DNA from: Platerodrilus igneus | Taxonomy: Eukaryota; Arthropoda; Insecta; Coleoptera; Lycidae | Reading direction: 5' to 3' | DNA length: 64,000 nucleotides | NCBI GenBank assembly: GCA_036346225.1 | Contig: JARFIW010000139.1 | Span: forward strand, 2,418,001-2,482,000 | In this document: positions 23,803 to 34,568 of the stretch, in pieces | Layout: every line of letters begins with the position of its first letter | How positions within the stretch are numbered: the first letter of the stretch is position 1 | Position numbers and translations under genes: made by a program | The notes under the pieces: generated by a model | What the model was told of the DNA's origin: nothing | What the model saw: the letters and a program-made list of their open reading frames with translations, nothing else | Databases searched by the model: none

Positions 23803-24720
23803 ACATTTTGGAATGTGGCTGGTGCGCTTTGTAAATCAAAGGGTAGTCTGAGGTATTCGTCCTGTCTATTCTACATTAAATACCGTTTTTGGAATTGAGT
23901 TAGGGTGTAGCTAAATTTCAACAAAATTTTTGACTAAAACCGTGCAAAAATATTGCATTCTTTCTAGGCGATCTAGAATATCCGTAATGTTGGTAATGGG
24001 GTAACGGGTCATTTGTTGTTTTTCGATCAATTTTCGATAATTTATGACAATACGACATTTTTCCTTCTACTGTGACCTAATCTTTTTTTTGAGACGATTC
24101 ATTTGGTGCGCTCCATGGAGATTGAAATGGTCTTATTATGCTATCGTCAAGCATTTTCGTGATTTGCTTTTGTACTTCAATTTTGTGTATAATGTAGATA
24201 TTTATATGACTTTGTGTGGATGGGTACTTTTCCAGTGGTCGTGATTTTGTGATTTATTTTATTGGTGAAATTTAATTTTTTTGTTAGGGTTGTATCTTAT
24301 CTTTCTATATTTAACTGAACGATTCTTTAAAATTTATTTCTCTTCTTTCTTTAGATTGGCAGTTCTGATTTTTGGGAAGGTAAATTTGGAATTATTTGAT
24401 TCGTGTGTGGAAATAATTGAATCTAAATTATAGCATTCATAAGCCGTTTGAGAATATTTAGAATAATCTGGGTTTAAAAGTTAAGATCAATCTCTAATAA
24501 TTTTATTCCTTCAGATTAATTATTGAATTCTAAAGTGGTTACACCGATTTATATTATCAAAAGTCCGATTGGAATTGAAGTTTATCCGTTGGGTAATTCA
24601 GGAATAATAATTTGTTCATTAGGTAAATTTACTTTTATTTGCTTAATCGTCTTATAGACGGTGGTATTTCGAGTTTCCGCGTTGTAAAATTTTCTATAAA
24701 TTTCAAAAGGATTTAGAGAT
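23803..24720 (-). pseudogene. Ty3/Gypsy protease-RT remnant (17.6/297-like)
   Basis: Minus-strand relic of an LTR retrotransposon pol gene. At 24720-24540 the text resembles the region just after a retroviral-type protease (TTVYKTIKQIKVNLPNEQII, then PELPNG). At 24195-24110 it reads IEVQKQITKMLDDSIIRPF then QSPWSAP, the canonical start of a 17.6/297-group RT. A frameshifted tail at 24000-23805 corresponds to the palm region just before the catalytic box (EYLRLPF, QSAPATF). The YxDD box, RNase H and integrase are absent. Numerous stops. It lies about 100 bp from the primer-binding-site-like sequence at 24823-24847. Confidence 0.75.
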
Positions 24721-24822
24721 TATTGTTAAACAATTTTATATTATATATGTATATATATATATATTGCTGTGAAACCTTAACTGACACCTTTGGTCACGGG
24801 AACTGGCCCTTAAAAAAAAACA

Positions 24823-24847
24823 TTCGAGCCCCACAGATTGGGCGTCA
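24823..24847 (-). other. Primer-binding-site-like sequence (tRNA-Lys)
   Basis: On the plus strand TTCGAGCCCCACAGATTGGG followed by CGTCA closely resembles the 3' end of eukaryotic tRNA-Lys (TTCGAGCCCCACGTTGGGCGCCA, from general knowledge), with one insertion and few substitutions. On the minus strand this would be the primer-binding site of an LTR retrotransposon. The minus-strand sequence just before it ends ...AGCAAACA, a plausible LTR end (…CA). This fits the orientation of the Gypsy remnant at 23803-24720. Confidence 0.5.
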
Positions 24848-25915
24848 TGTTTGCTGTGATTCACTTCGGATATTGGCCTCTATTCTCTTTCCGCCTCGGC
24901 TGCTCAACTAGTTAAAACTTTCATCCTCATTCATAAAAAAAACAAATACATTCCTACCACAAACATCAACGTTAACTCTATTTACATCAATATTTATAAT
25001 ACATTAAAATTTCAAAATTAAATTTCAGCATAAATTTCAGTATCATAAAATTTCAAAATCAAATTTGTCATCATTTTAAATTTGCATCCAGAATTAAAGT
25101 CCTTGTAGGATGTCTACTAATTAATTTAACAATATTAGCAGACCTGAGTCTGAATAAAAGGGAGCATCTTCCACCCCTTTACGTTAATTAAATAGGTTCG
25201 TCTAATTGAGCTCAAAGACAAACCCAAATTTTCATCATAATCAAGAACATAAATATTAAATACTCCTTTCTACCTAAACAAGAAAATTTCACCTTAAAAT
25301 TAAAATTTTGTTGTTTGTGCAAATTCACTATTGTCCATTTTAAGGAAGCCAATTATAAAGTTATTCAACACACACCAAAACATCAAAAATGGAACAACAA
25401 AGGATAAGTTACCTGAAGGTTACTGCACTAGTGGCTTCAATGTACATCGTCCTTGCTAATTTCACCATTCCAACTGGGTTATATTTAGGTCCTCGGATTA
25501 CTGGTCGCTTTTCAAAATTTTCTCTACACCACCATTCATCTAAAGTTGTTTCAGAGCTTCTCAGGACTCCTCTATGTATATCAAAATCTTGTTTTGTAGA
25601 TCCAATCACGATTACGAATACCATTTAATTATTAACACCCCGGAAAAATAGCAAAGAAATTCATACTTCTTTCACGCTATACGCCAAAACTGCCTACTTT
25701 TGTTTATTCATTTATCGTTACAATTTTGATAGTTGGTACAGTAATACTCGCACATATAACTAAATTGTATTACCTTGTATCGTAGCACGTAAAGAGCAAA
25801 CTGTTTTAAAGTATTTAATAATCACCAAAATATACGAGCAAACTGTTTAAATTACTGAATCAAAATCTAAAAGCACTTTTTAAAGCATCGAATAGTCAAA
25901 ATCTCAGAGAGAGAA
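24848..25915 (-). other. Possible decayed LTR and flank; open frames on both strands at 25389-25628
   Basis: If 24823-24847 is a minus-strand primer-binding site, the 5' LTR should begin here and run rightwards. No second LTR copy was found, so its extent is unknown. The patch 25389-25628 is open on both strands (79 residues plus, 71 residues minus: IHRGVLRSSETTLDEWWCRE); I recognise neither translation. Confidence 0.25.
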
Positions 25916-26110
25916 ACTCATATTAACACTGGTATATATAATAGCTCGCCCGTGCGCCGCTTTTGTCCCCAAAACAGACTATTCTTAGAATTTCGCATTC
26001 TCTGTTCCCATCTCGACCGCCCGTGCGTCGGTTCTACAAAATTTGCACACGCGCCAGTTGAAAATCTCAGAAAATTTCCACACGGCACGCAACGTCTGAG
26101 AATACCTAAT
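25916..26110. promoter_or_regulatory. TATA box beside a GC-rich patch, promoter- or LTR-like
   Basis: GGTATATATAATAGC (about 25930) followed on the plus strand by a locally GC-rich segment with two copies of CGCCCGTGCG (near 25949 and 26019). It stands out from the AT-rich background. It could be the U3/TATA region of the decayed minus-strand Gypsy LTR (TATTATATATACC is equally TATA-like on the minus strand) or a host promoter. The strand cannot be decided by eye. Confidence 0.3.
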
Positions 26111-27006
26111 TAAATTTTATACAGAAATCGTTGTTTCTACCTCTGATATTTGCATCTTATTTTCAACCAATCGTGACCCTCGTGACGTTGCTCAAATCCC
26201 GCCTTTAATTATTCGTGTCTCTGTCTTGCGCATATTATCCGTCTCTATCTACCCTGTTCTGAGTGGTGCAAATTGATATTCTTTATTATCGATTATTTCA
26301 GTCCACGTGGACTGTTATCTGGGTTAAATAACCCTATCTAGCCTTCCCGTGAATATTAAGCGACGGTTTCTCCAAGATTCTCTGTAACCATTGGTTATCT
26401 GCAAAATTTACGCAGAACGAGCCTTTTAAATAAACGCTGTTTTGTATTTCGTGCTAAAGCATCCGACCGTTTCCAATATCCGTGGAATCGACATGTTTAT
26501 CTAAACAAATTAAACTGAAATTGCCTTTTAAAAATACGCAGGTGTGTTCAAACGTAACATTTTAAATGACCCTTCTACGATTTGAATATTATTGGGTTTT
26601 CACAAGCTTTTATGCTTATTATATGTTACTAATGGTTCAATTAACTCCAATTAAAATAATACCCTTTTATTTTTAGTGAATCCTAATTAAATATTCACTT
26701 ATTATCAGTACATTTTGTTTAATACTTGTTACCCAAACTTGAATCAATTAATATAAATTTTGCACGTAATTTCCATTTGTTTCTTCACTCGGAATAATTA
26801 AATTACACGTTGAGCATTTTAATACTGCTTCATTTTATATAAAGCGTCTTGTAAATAATTTAAATCTCTTATTTTTAATGAAACGAATGAATTTTTATTC
26901 TTCACGGTTTTTTAATAAAGCGTATTATTTAATAAAATTCCTTATACACGGTGATTAAAATTATTTGCTGTAATTAATTAATTTTCTACCCTGGTCTAAA
27001 TATGAG

Positions 27007-27008
<2 letters not shown>
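26111..27008. other. AT-rich stretch, nothing identified
   Basis: No domain or structural RNA recognised. Confidence 0.4.
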
Positions 27009-27054
<46 letters not shown>

Positions 27055-27461
27055 TTATATTATATAAATAAAGCGATTATGGCAGTGACTCAAATTCAGC
27101 ACGGGATCCGTCAACTGCTTTTCTGTCATAATATGAGGCTCATCAGGACAGAGTAGATCATGTTGTAATATTATAATACTATGACACCTTATGGAAGTAA
27201 GCATCATAGCTCGAATTTGTGCATGTTCGTTTCACCTACATTGCAGGTTTAAACAGACAGCGCAAGGAGTCGGTATGCTTTTCCATAGTCAAGATATAAA
27301 GATATAAAGATAAATCTCGTTTAAATTATATCTATTGGCTATGGAAAAAGGCAGTTGAGCCAGGATCCTCGTGGACTGAAGTTTAGAGTGCACTTTAGGT
27401 GCGATTAAATACTACATTGTATCTGTTGATGCCATTAAACTACGGTGTCTCGTTTAAATTA

Positions 27462-27504
<43 letters not shown>
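27009..27504. mobile_element. Fold-back element 3, bordered by (TA)n
   Basis: A ~400-bp unit between two (TA)n tracts (27009-27062 and 27464-27504). A sequence near the left end (minus strand GCAGTTGACGGATCCCGTGC at about 27100) recurs in inverted orientation near the right end (plus strand GCAGTTGAGCCAGGATCC at about 27348), so the ends are imperfect inverted repeats. An inner hairpin pairs CTTTTCCATAG (about 27279) with CTATGGAAAAAG (about 27335). TCTCGTTTAAATTATA occurs twice in direct orientation. The minus strand contains CTGATGAG followed at a distance by GAAAA, as in a hammerhead core, but the stems do not pair properly. Same (TA)n context as the elements at 7683-12446. Confidence 0.45.
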
Positions 27505-27509
<5 letters not shown>

Positions 27510-28599
27510 TAATAAGATGAAATAATAACTTAGACTTTTTAAGTAAAGTGATGAAAAAAGACGCCATCTTGTTCAATCAGAGCAAAATTTGAATTCGCAA
27601 TAATTAGTCATAGCAGAGTAAACTTTCAATAATAACGCTCGTGTATATAAACGAACGTTTTGTATTACTTAAATAGATGCATAACTTTTATACGGTTTTT
27701 AGAGAAAAATTTTTTTATAAGAAAGACTCTTTCACATTACTGAAAAGCTGCATCAACTCTGAATATAATAGTTATGAGAAAGTAGCTACTTACGAGATAG
27801 TTAATTCAGCGAATAAAAGTTAACATTTTCACGATGAGGAGCGATATCGAAACAAATTTGCTATTTATAAAAAAAACATTCAATGCGATTAGGATTTAAA
27901 AATGGAATTTACGTATTGTAAATGAAGACGATTTTGCATTAATCAAAGCTTTTGACGAACGAACTGTTTGTTATGAACTAAAGCAATTCTTATTGGTTTG
28001 AAATACGTGCCTTGTTACAGGTTTTAATACTTTGATAGAATGAAATTTGCTAAATAATAAGCTTGTTTATTATTAAAATTAAACCTTATATATAGGTCTA
28101 GAATTACTTTCAAAAATTATTCATGTTGTTTTGTGAACTAGTTAAGCAATTCAAAATACTGTACTGAATAAAATTTAGTGCAAGGTCTAATATGTAATTG
28201 AATATGTTTGCAATTAGTTTGTTTTTCCGCCGAATTTGAGAAATCGTAAGAAAGCTAACAAATTTTAAATTAATTAAGTAATGGAGATTGTTTATGGTTT
28301 CAATTATTGCTTCAAATATTTTTTCAATTATTATGTCTAATAGTACTTCAAATATTTCATCAAGTATTAGTTCTGCTCAAATACTATTTCACACACCGCT
28401 AGCAATTCTACTGAAATTAAATTAGGTCATGTTAGCTTTTAAGATTTGAGTTTTTTGCGCAAAACTCTAACAAAATATTTAAATTAGCATTTCGTATTTA
28501 ATAATTTTATTATAAGAAGTAATTTTTAGGTTTAATTAATTCAAAATTTCACTTAGGAAATTATTTGTATAACAAATGTGCAAATTACACGTATCCCTC
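27505..28599. other. AT-rich stretch, nothing identified
   Basis: No domain, RNA gene or repeat arm recognised. Confidence 0.4.
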
Positions 28600-28836
28600 T
28601 TAAAGGTATATTTTTAAAGAAGCAAACACGGTAGTATGAGTACGCTGCCACTGAAAGTTTAATGAAAGCTTATCTTGCGTGTAAGTTGAAAGTTTGGTAA
28701 ACTTTTCTTGTATAGTGACATCATTCATACTGCACTTATTTTCATTTTTGTCTATGTTATTATCTATAAATATTTGTACTCCAAAAATTTTAACAAAGGT
28801 TAGTATACTCATTATTTCGAGCAGGAGAGTCTTCAT
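28600..28836 (-). CDS. Small ORF with signal-peptide-like N-terminus, hypothetical
   Basis: A 78-residue frame starting MKTLLLEIMSILTFVKIFGV, a basic first turn followed by a hydrophobic segment, as in a secreted-protein leader. The remainder is hydrophilic with a single Cys (NENKCSMNDVTIQEKF). It could be a complete micro-protein or the first exon of a secreted protein: an AATAAGTGC just after NEN could act as a splice donor. No continuation exon was found on the minus strand to the left, and there is no family match that I recognise. An open frame of this size can arise by chance; the leader-like start is the only reason to list it. Confidence 0.25.
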   Translation of the reverse strand: MKTLLLEIMSILTFVKIFGVQIFIDNNIDKNENKCSMNDVTIQEKFTKLSTYTQDKLSLNFQWQRTHTTVFASLKIYL

Positions 28837-29861
28837 GTTCTACCTGTTGAAATAGTCGAGGAAGAAGCAAAACACACGAAATGAACCGAATAAACTTATT
28901 TTCTTCATTTGTCACAATGGTTGCATAAATTAAATTTTGTTATTATCGCTCCTCAATTTTGATACTAACTAGAACATTTGTTAAGGCTTAGTTATATATT
29001 TTGCAATGAACCATGAACGTCTTTTGTAGTTTAATAACAATTAGGTGTATGTACTTCTCATGAATCTGCTAGTGCCAAGCCCATTTTACGTTTGAACAAG
29101 TTGAGGCAAAATACAAATTCCAGAAATTTAATACAAATTCCCGAACAAAGCAGAAATCTGCAAAATGTCCACATAGAGTTAGAATGAGAATCCGAAATGG
29201 ACGGGTACCAAAAAAAGCTTAAACAAGAAATAGATAAACTAATTAATTTTGAATACTTTTACGAAACTTCTAAACGTATGGACGGTTTCTGAGTTCAACT
29301 TCCAAACGATTAAAAATTGCCTTTAAGAACTTTCACTTCAAAAGTTACAAATAAGGAAAAATTACGGTTTTGTTGAATTACCGTGATAAAGGGGTTGATC
29401 TCGGTTAATTGCTTATGATATAATCATTTAATACTGATATTGTTTAAAACAGCATTAAACCGACAGGAAATGTTTGGATTGCAGTATGACAGAACTTGTA
29501 AAATATGCAATTTTCCGATCATAACACTTAGCTCATGACTTGAAATCGTTCTTGAGTTACGAGCAATTGCATGAATATAAACTGCATTTTCTGCAAGTAT
29601 TTGTCAATTAAACTGGTACGAAATTTTAGGTATAAACTCATTAATCGAATATAAAATCATACATCTGATTCGTTTAAATTAAAAAAAGAATAGAAAGTGC
29701 TCATTAAAAAATAACGCGAGTTAAGGTTCGTGGCTTCGAGCGGTCCTTTTTAAAAAGACTTCTTTGAACTTTAACAAATTTATTTGATTTAAACAGATTT
29801 GAACAATGGAATTTTATAATCTTGAATTAAATTATTCTAAGTCGAAATCTAATTACTTAAT
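28837..29861. other. AT-rich stretch, nothing identified
   Basis: No recognisable feature; if the ORF at 28600-28836 were real, its promoter would lie here on the minus strand. Confidence 0.35.
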
Positions 29862-30235
29862 TGTACAATGAGTTATTTACGAACTGCAATGCAAAAGTTG
29901 AACGTTTGATGAACTGCCTGCGAGTGGAGCTCCCGGGCCTTATATAATCTCCCTACCCCCTCACAGTTCTGTGGGAACTTGCAGACCTAATGTCTGCTTA
30001 CACTTGACTCTATTCATGATAATAGTTGCTATCTTAAATCTATTCATAATTACTTTGTTGCAGGCTTACTTCTGCGTAATCTCAGTATGTGACTTCCTAC
30101 GACCGTCTGTGACCTGACATCTGCAGTGTCACTTATCCTTGTGCTACTTTGTAGCGCTTCCGTTCCCATGAACGTTTATAAACTGAAATAAATTGTAACA
30201 AATTGTCTTTTATCACATTGTTGCACATTTCCTAA
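29862..30235 (+). repeat. Candidate solo LTR (TATA box plus polyadenylation signal)
   Basis: Begins TGTACAATG; contains GGGCCTTATATAATC (TATA box at about 29940) and, about 240 bp on, AATAAA (30187-30192) before an AT-rich end near TTGCACA. It is clearly more GC-balanced than its surroundings. This is the layout of a short LTR or a compact promoter-terminator unit. No second copy or target duplication is visible in the window, so it is only a candidate. Confidence 0.25.
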
Positions 30236-30815
30236 TATTTCCTAATAACTTTCTTAAGTATTAGTTTTATATAGGTATAACAAATGGGGAATGACATAAC
30301 TCGCGTAGTTTATAACAAATTTAAACCTTTTTATTTTGTTTGTTCTAGGTAAGTGCAAAACATATCGAAGCAACTTTACCCAAAACTAGTGGTAAGTTTA
30401 TAAAACTACTTTAAATAAATTAAAAAATACGCTAAGCGATTTTTGAAAGCATGATTTAAATATCCTATAAACAATATTTTAAAGGAAGTATAGAAAAAAA
30501 TATTAACTGCTCCAAAGAAGTTAGTTTCAGTTAGAGTTAAGGAGTATTTGTTCGTCCAATAAGAATATTAAGTATTATTATCAAAGAATCAGTACCACCG
30601 GTGTTAGTTTGCCGAAGAGTATAAAAGGCAATAATGTGTTTTTGTTCTTCATAAACTTTGGAGAAATGAAGGTATGTCTCCGCTGACGTCTAAATATGAA
30701 AAAGGAAAGGAGGTATCCATTTTTATGTTTTGTCCAAATTTTGGCAGTGAAGTAGGCTGTTGAACCTACAACTTTAGGAAACAGAATAGTAAGATAATTA
30801 AAAGGTAATTTTTTT
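30236..30815. other. AT-rich stretch, nothing identified
   Basis: Nothing recognisable. Confidence 0.35.
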
Positions 30816-30817
30816 GA

Positions 30818-32245
30818 ATAATAATAATGACTTCTTTATTGAGAACTTGTACATTTATACATGTGTGCATAAAATAGAAAAATAGTAAACTAATTACAAA
30901 GTTCACAAATGGTGAATTTATCGCCAGCTGTCGATTTCTTCCAATTTACCATTGGCGAAACCTCAAGTTAATAAACAATAGAAAATATTAACTTAGTAAT
31001 CGGATTTGTATACCTATTATTAAATAAAAATGCATAGTTATTTGTACGTTAAACGAAAGACATAGAGGGATGGGAAAGGACGGAAACGGATTGGAATGGG
31101 GAACAACAGGAAGCATATCACATGAAAGTTAGGTCTTGAAGAAATACAGTTGGATATTATTTTTGAAAATACTAATTGAATTAGATACTTTTAATATCTA
31201 TCGGAAGCAAATTCCATTGTCGATTAGCTTTAACAAATGAATCATTGTAGAAATTAGTTCTATGAATTGGAATTTTTTAAAACGAACATTATCAGTCGAT
31301 CTTGTTGAGTACTGTTCTGACAAAAGGTGAAAATTAGTTTGTAGGTACTGAGGAGTATCTGTTTTTACCACTTTGTAAAGTAATACAGCGCATTGCATAC
31401 TACGTCTGTCGTCTATGGTTAACCAAGCTGGTTTATCCCTGTATGGAGTAATGTGATCAAATTTAGGTAAGTTATAAATAAATCTGGTACCAACATTCTG
31501 TAAACGTTGGAGTTTGTTACGCAGATACGCAGCCATATCTGTAAATACTACATCAGAGTATTCAATTTTTGGAACTATAAGTGCATTGACTAAACGTAAG
31601 CGGGCTTGGAACGGAAGAAAATATTTTAATAATGCTAGCTTATGGAAGGTAAAAAAGAAATTTTGACTAATTTTATTTACATGTGGAATCCAGGATAAAG
31701 TATTATCGATATGCGTACCTAGGTTTCTAACTACACTACTAAAAGGTATTACGGTGTCAATAAATTTTATATAGGTAAGGGTGTTCTTCTGTATAAGTAC
31801 TTTATTATAAGGTGAGCCAAAAATAATATATTGGGTTTTTTTAAGATTAATTGCTAGACCATGCCTATTAATCCAACATCTATTTTACTCAAATCTTCAT
31901 TTATTAGACCAATTGTAGTATTAATATGCTGTACCCCTGAATGCCTGTAAATTTGAAAATCTTCAGCAAATAAATGATAACGACAGGTTAAACCTTTACT
32001 AATAGAGGCAATGAACAAACTAAAAAGCAACGGCCCAAGTACACTACCTTGGAGAACACCCTTGATGACTAATACCAAATTAGAAGATCCACTTCTGACT
32101 TGTATACGTTGTTCACGTTCGGTTAGGTAGGATTCAAACCATGTAATGACAGCTACAGATAAATTATACATTTTTAAATAAGCTAGTAGGATGTCATGAT
32201 CAACTAAATTAAAGGCATTAGTGAAATCCAGTAGGGTCAAGAAGG
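30818..32245 (-). mobile_element. Jockey/CR1-group LINE 3' fragment
   Basis: Minus-strand, 5'-truncated LINE. The frame 32240-31854 (128 residues) is RT: TLLDFTNAFNLVDHDILLAY, WFESYLTEREQRI, GVLQGSVLGPLLFSLFI and FAEDFQIY. The usual Y/FADD box reads FAED, so the second catalytic residue position is altered. Positions 31536-31198 (112 residues) hold the C-terminal region (LRNKLQRLQNVGTRFIYNLP, HITPYRDKPAWLTIDDRRSM). The minus-strand 3' end is an (ATT)n-type tail at about 30830-30816. Endonuclease and the N-terminal RT are missing, and frames are broken between blocks. Distinct from the two LINEs at 16480 and 20028 by translation. Confidence 0.85.
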
Positions 32246-32905
32246 AAAGATAAGGATTTAAGAGTACACCTCACTGCAATAAACACGCACTCGCGTTTAT
32301 ACTGATAATACATATAATAGCTAAAGAATGGTGGAAATTGTATAGGTTGCCTACTGCAGCTGGTGCACAGCACTTATTTTTAGTACAGTTCTATTTCCTT
32401 TAAATACTAAAATGTAACTTGGTAAAACATGTAGTTTGCAATTATCAATCTAATAGTTTATTCTGATTAAATGCGTCTACTTTAAAAATGCGACCGCCTA
32501 TATTAAGTGGCCGACGCTCTTATAGCAATATTTTGAGGCCGGCGTAGATCTAAGAAAAAATTAGGGGGGGGGCGGAGGCAATTTTGTTTGGGGAACGTGT
32601 CGCAAATATATTGAAAAAAATGCTGATTTTGCCTTTAATATACTGATTCATTCACACAGTTAACGTAGGCAATGCTGACGGGGGGAGGGGGCGCACCTCC
32701 CCTGTATTCGCACCTGCTTTGAAGTGCAAAAAACCAGCCGAATATAAACAAGGCAATAACCACTTTCGTATAACATAGGATCCCTAAGGGTTATTTTCGT
32801 CACCTTTGAACTCGTCTGCCCTCGAAACGCGACCGTCTGCCGATGTTTACTTTTTTTAGATTGGTTAAATGATAATACATTATTTTGCGCAAAAAATTTG
32901 TTGGT
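32246..32905. repeat. Low-copy local repeats with G-runs
   Basis: Holds degenerate copies of a motif like GCGACC followed shortly by a GGC/GAC-rich block (for example near 32490, 32830 and, downstream, 32965, 37400 and 37541), plus two G-runs (near 32565 and 32680). TTGGTATCTTATGAG, at the start of the flanking direct repeat, also occurs at 37618. It suggests an old tandem family in which the RTE at 33100 sits. Confidence 0.4.
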
Positions 32906-33099
32906 ATCTTATGAGGAAGTTGATGACGGTTATATGCTCATTTCAACCCCGTCTGCTTTTAAAAGGCGACCACTTTAGGTGGCAGAGACGTCTATTCTTA
33001 ATTAATCTCTTTTCTCTAATCATTTTTTCACGCACAAGACCCTGGTGTTAATTAGGCATTTTTAGACGACTTATTCAATTTAAAAAATGGGGTCGGTAA
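32906..33099 (+). repeat. Left copy of ~195-bp direct repeat flanking the RTE element
   Basis: Starts ATCTTATGAGGAAGTTG and ends GGGGTCGGTAA. The right copy is 37341-37537. By eye the two differ at roughly 16 positions including small indels (about 92% identity). They lie exactly outside the RTE homology: the element begins right after this copy, and the other copy begins right after its TGATGATA-like 3' end. Confidence 0.85.
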
Positions 33100-33437
33100 C
33101 TATTTTGAATGGACCTGCACCTTGCCGAAGTTCTAAATTACTAGAACAGGTGAAATGGCTTGCGTGTTCTAATGAGCTAAAGAGCCAAACTATAGCTCTA
33201 ACCAAAGTAGTAGGGTCGTTAGTAAGGAACCAGACTATGACAAGTCTCCGAAAGAGGGCAGCGGCTCTTTCGGTACTTAGATTGGCAGAGACCATAGGGG
33301 TCGGTATGGCAGTTTACGACGCACTACCGCGATGTGGAAGGCAACCGGCAACCACCACATTATTTCACAAGTACACAGCGTACTTAAATTGCAACAAACA
33401 TGATGGCATTCTCTGGGGTAAAAGATTGCGGAGATAA
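33087..33437 (+). CDS. RTE leader ORF (possible ORF1), unknown function
   Basis: A 116-residue open frame upstream of the endonuclease, whose coding text starts in the flanking sequence and soon enters the element. Its body reads APCRSSKLLEQVKWLACSNE, LTKVVGSLVRNQ, RKRAAALSVLRLAETIGVGM and LPRCGRQPATTT. It is basic and Leu/Ala-rich with no domain I recognise. The second RTE copy at 21870-22130 keeps the same frame without indels, although with stops, and with mostly conservative residue differences. That suggests this leader was once translated. It may be an ORF1-type RNA-binding protein or simply a conserved 5' region. Confidence 0.4.
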   Translation: MGSVTILNGPAPCRSSKLLEQVKWLACSNELKSQTIALTKVVGSLVRNQTMTSLRKRAAALSVLRLAETIGVGMAVYDALPRCGRQPATTTLFHKYTAYLNCNKHDGILWGKRLRR

Positions 33438-33515
33438 AATAGTCCCCCATTCGGATCTCCGGGAGGGGACTACTTCGGGAACATTCTGCGAGTCGGAGCG
33501 TCGAATGTTAGAAGT

Positions 33516-34470
33516 ATGAAGCAAGTAGGTAAGCTAGAGAACCTAAAAATCGAAATAAATAGGTTATCACTAGACATAGTAGGGATTAGCGACGTTCGGT
33601 GGCCAGAGGCGGGTGATTTTTGCAGTAGAGACTTCAGGGTAATTTATATAGGAGCAGAGGAAGGTAGAAAATTAGATACAAAAGAACGAAATAGTACTCG
33701 TGGTTAGATTAGAATCTAAACCGGAAAACACAACAATAATACAAGTATACATGCCCACCTCTAGCTACAGTGACGGAGAGGTAGAAGCCATCTACAAAGA
33801 TATCGAAGACATATTAAGATACGTAAAAGGACATGAAAATTTAATAATTACAGGGGATTTTAATGCCGTGGTAGGTGAGGGTAGGGAAGGAGCGGTAGTA
33901 GGCTTATTTGGTTTGGGCACGAGAAACGACAGGGGAAATAGGCTGGTAGAATTTTGCAACAAGAACAATTTAATCATCACAAACACATTATTTCAACATC
34001 ATGCTAGAAGACGATATACGTGGAAGATGCCAGGAGATATAGGAAGATATCAAATACATTACATTCTTGTTAGACAACGGTTTAGGAATCATGTAAAAGA
34101 CTGTAGAAGCTACCCAGAAGCAGATATAGATACTGACCACAACATCGTAATTATGAAGGCTGCACTTAAATTTAAGAATGTGAAAAAAAGAAACGGAGAA
34201 AGGCACTTGGACTTAGAGAAACTAAAAGATAAAGATATTCAAGAAAGATTCGAAAAAAAGTCAAATGAATTGCTCAAAGATATCGGGAAAATATCTGATA
34301 CTAAGGAAGTAGAAACAGAATGGAATAACATTAAATCCAGCCTAGACATGGCAGCCAGAGATATTCTGGGGTATACACAAAAAGAAAATAAGAAACCATG
34401 GATAACAAAGGATATCCTGAATTTAATAGAAGAAAGACGAAAATACAAAAATAAATCAGACGAAACATGA
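33516..34470 (+). pseudogene. RTE endonuclease domain (APE-type)
   Basis: Two frames joined by a frameshift near 33690. 33516-33707: MKQVGKLENLKIEINRLSLD and IVGISDVRWPEAGDF. 33700-34470: IIQVYMPTSSYSDGEVEAIY, HENLIITGDFNAVVGEG (catalytic D and N of GDFN), NRLVEFCNKNNLIITNT, QIHYILV and TDHN. In the family the QIDYI Asp is part of the active site; here it is His, so nicking activity is probably lost. The TDH motif (usual SDH) is kept. The linker to the RT begins with KKPWITKDILNLIEERRKYK. In life this domain cuts target DNA to prime reverse transcription. Confidence 0.85.
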
Positions 34471-34568
34471 AAACAGAGATACAAAGCCATAAATGGGAAA
34501 TTATTTGAAAATGCAGGAAAGCTAACGAACAATGAATTGATGAAAAGTGCAAAGAGGTACAAACAAAG

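Noticed and set aside
24823..24847. A tRNA-Lys gene or tRNA-derived SINE
   Set aside because: Only the 3' acceptor and T-arm sequence is present; no anticodon arm, D arm or A/B boxes to the left. A primer-binding site explains it better.
27095..27160. CTGATGAG on the minus strand as a functional hammerhead ribozyme
   Set aside because: CTGTC/GACAG around it form a simple hairpin instead of the three-stem fold; stem I and stem III partners are missing. Kept only as a weak class link.
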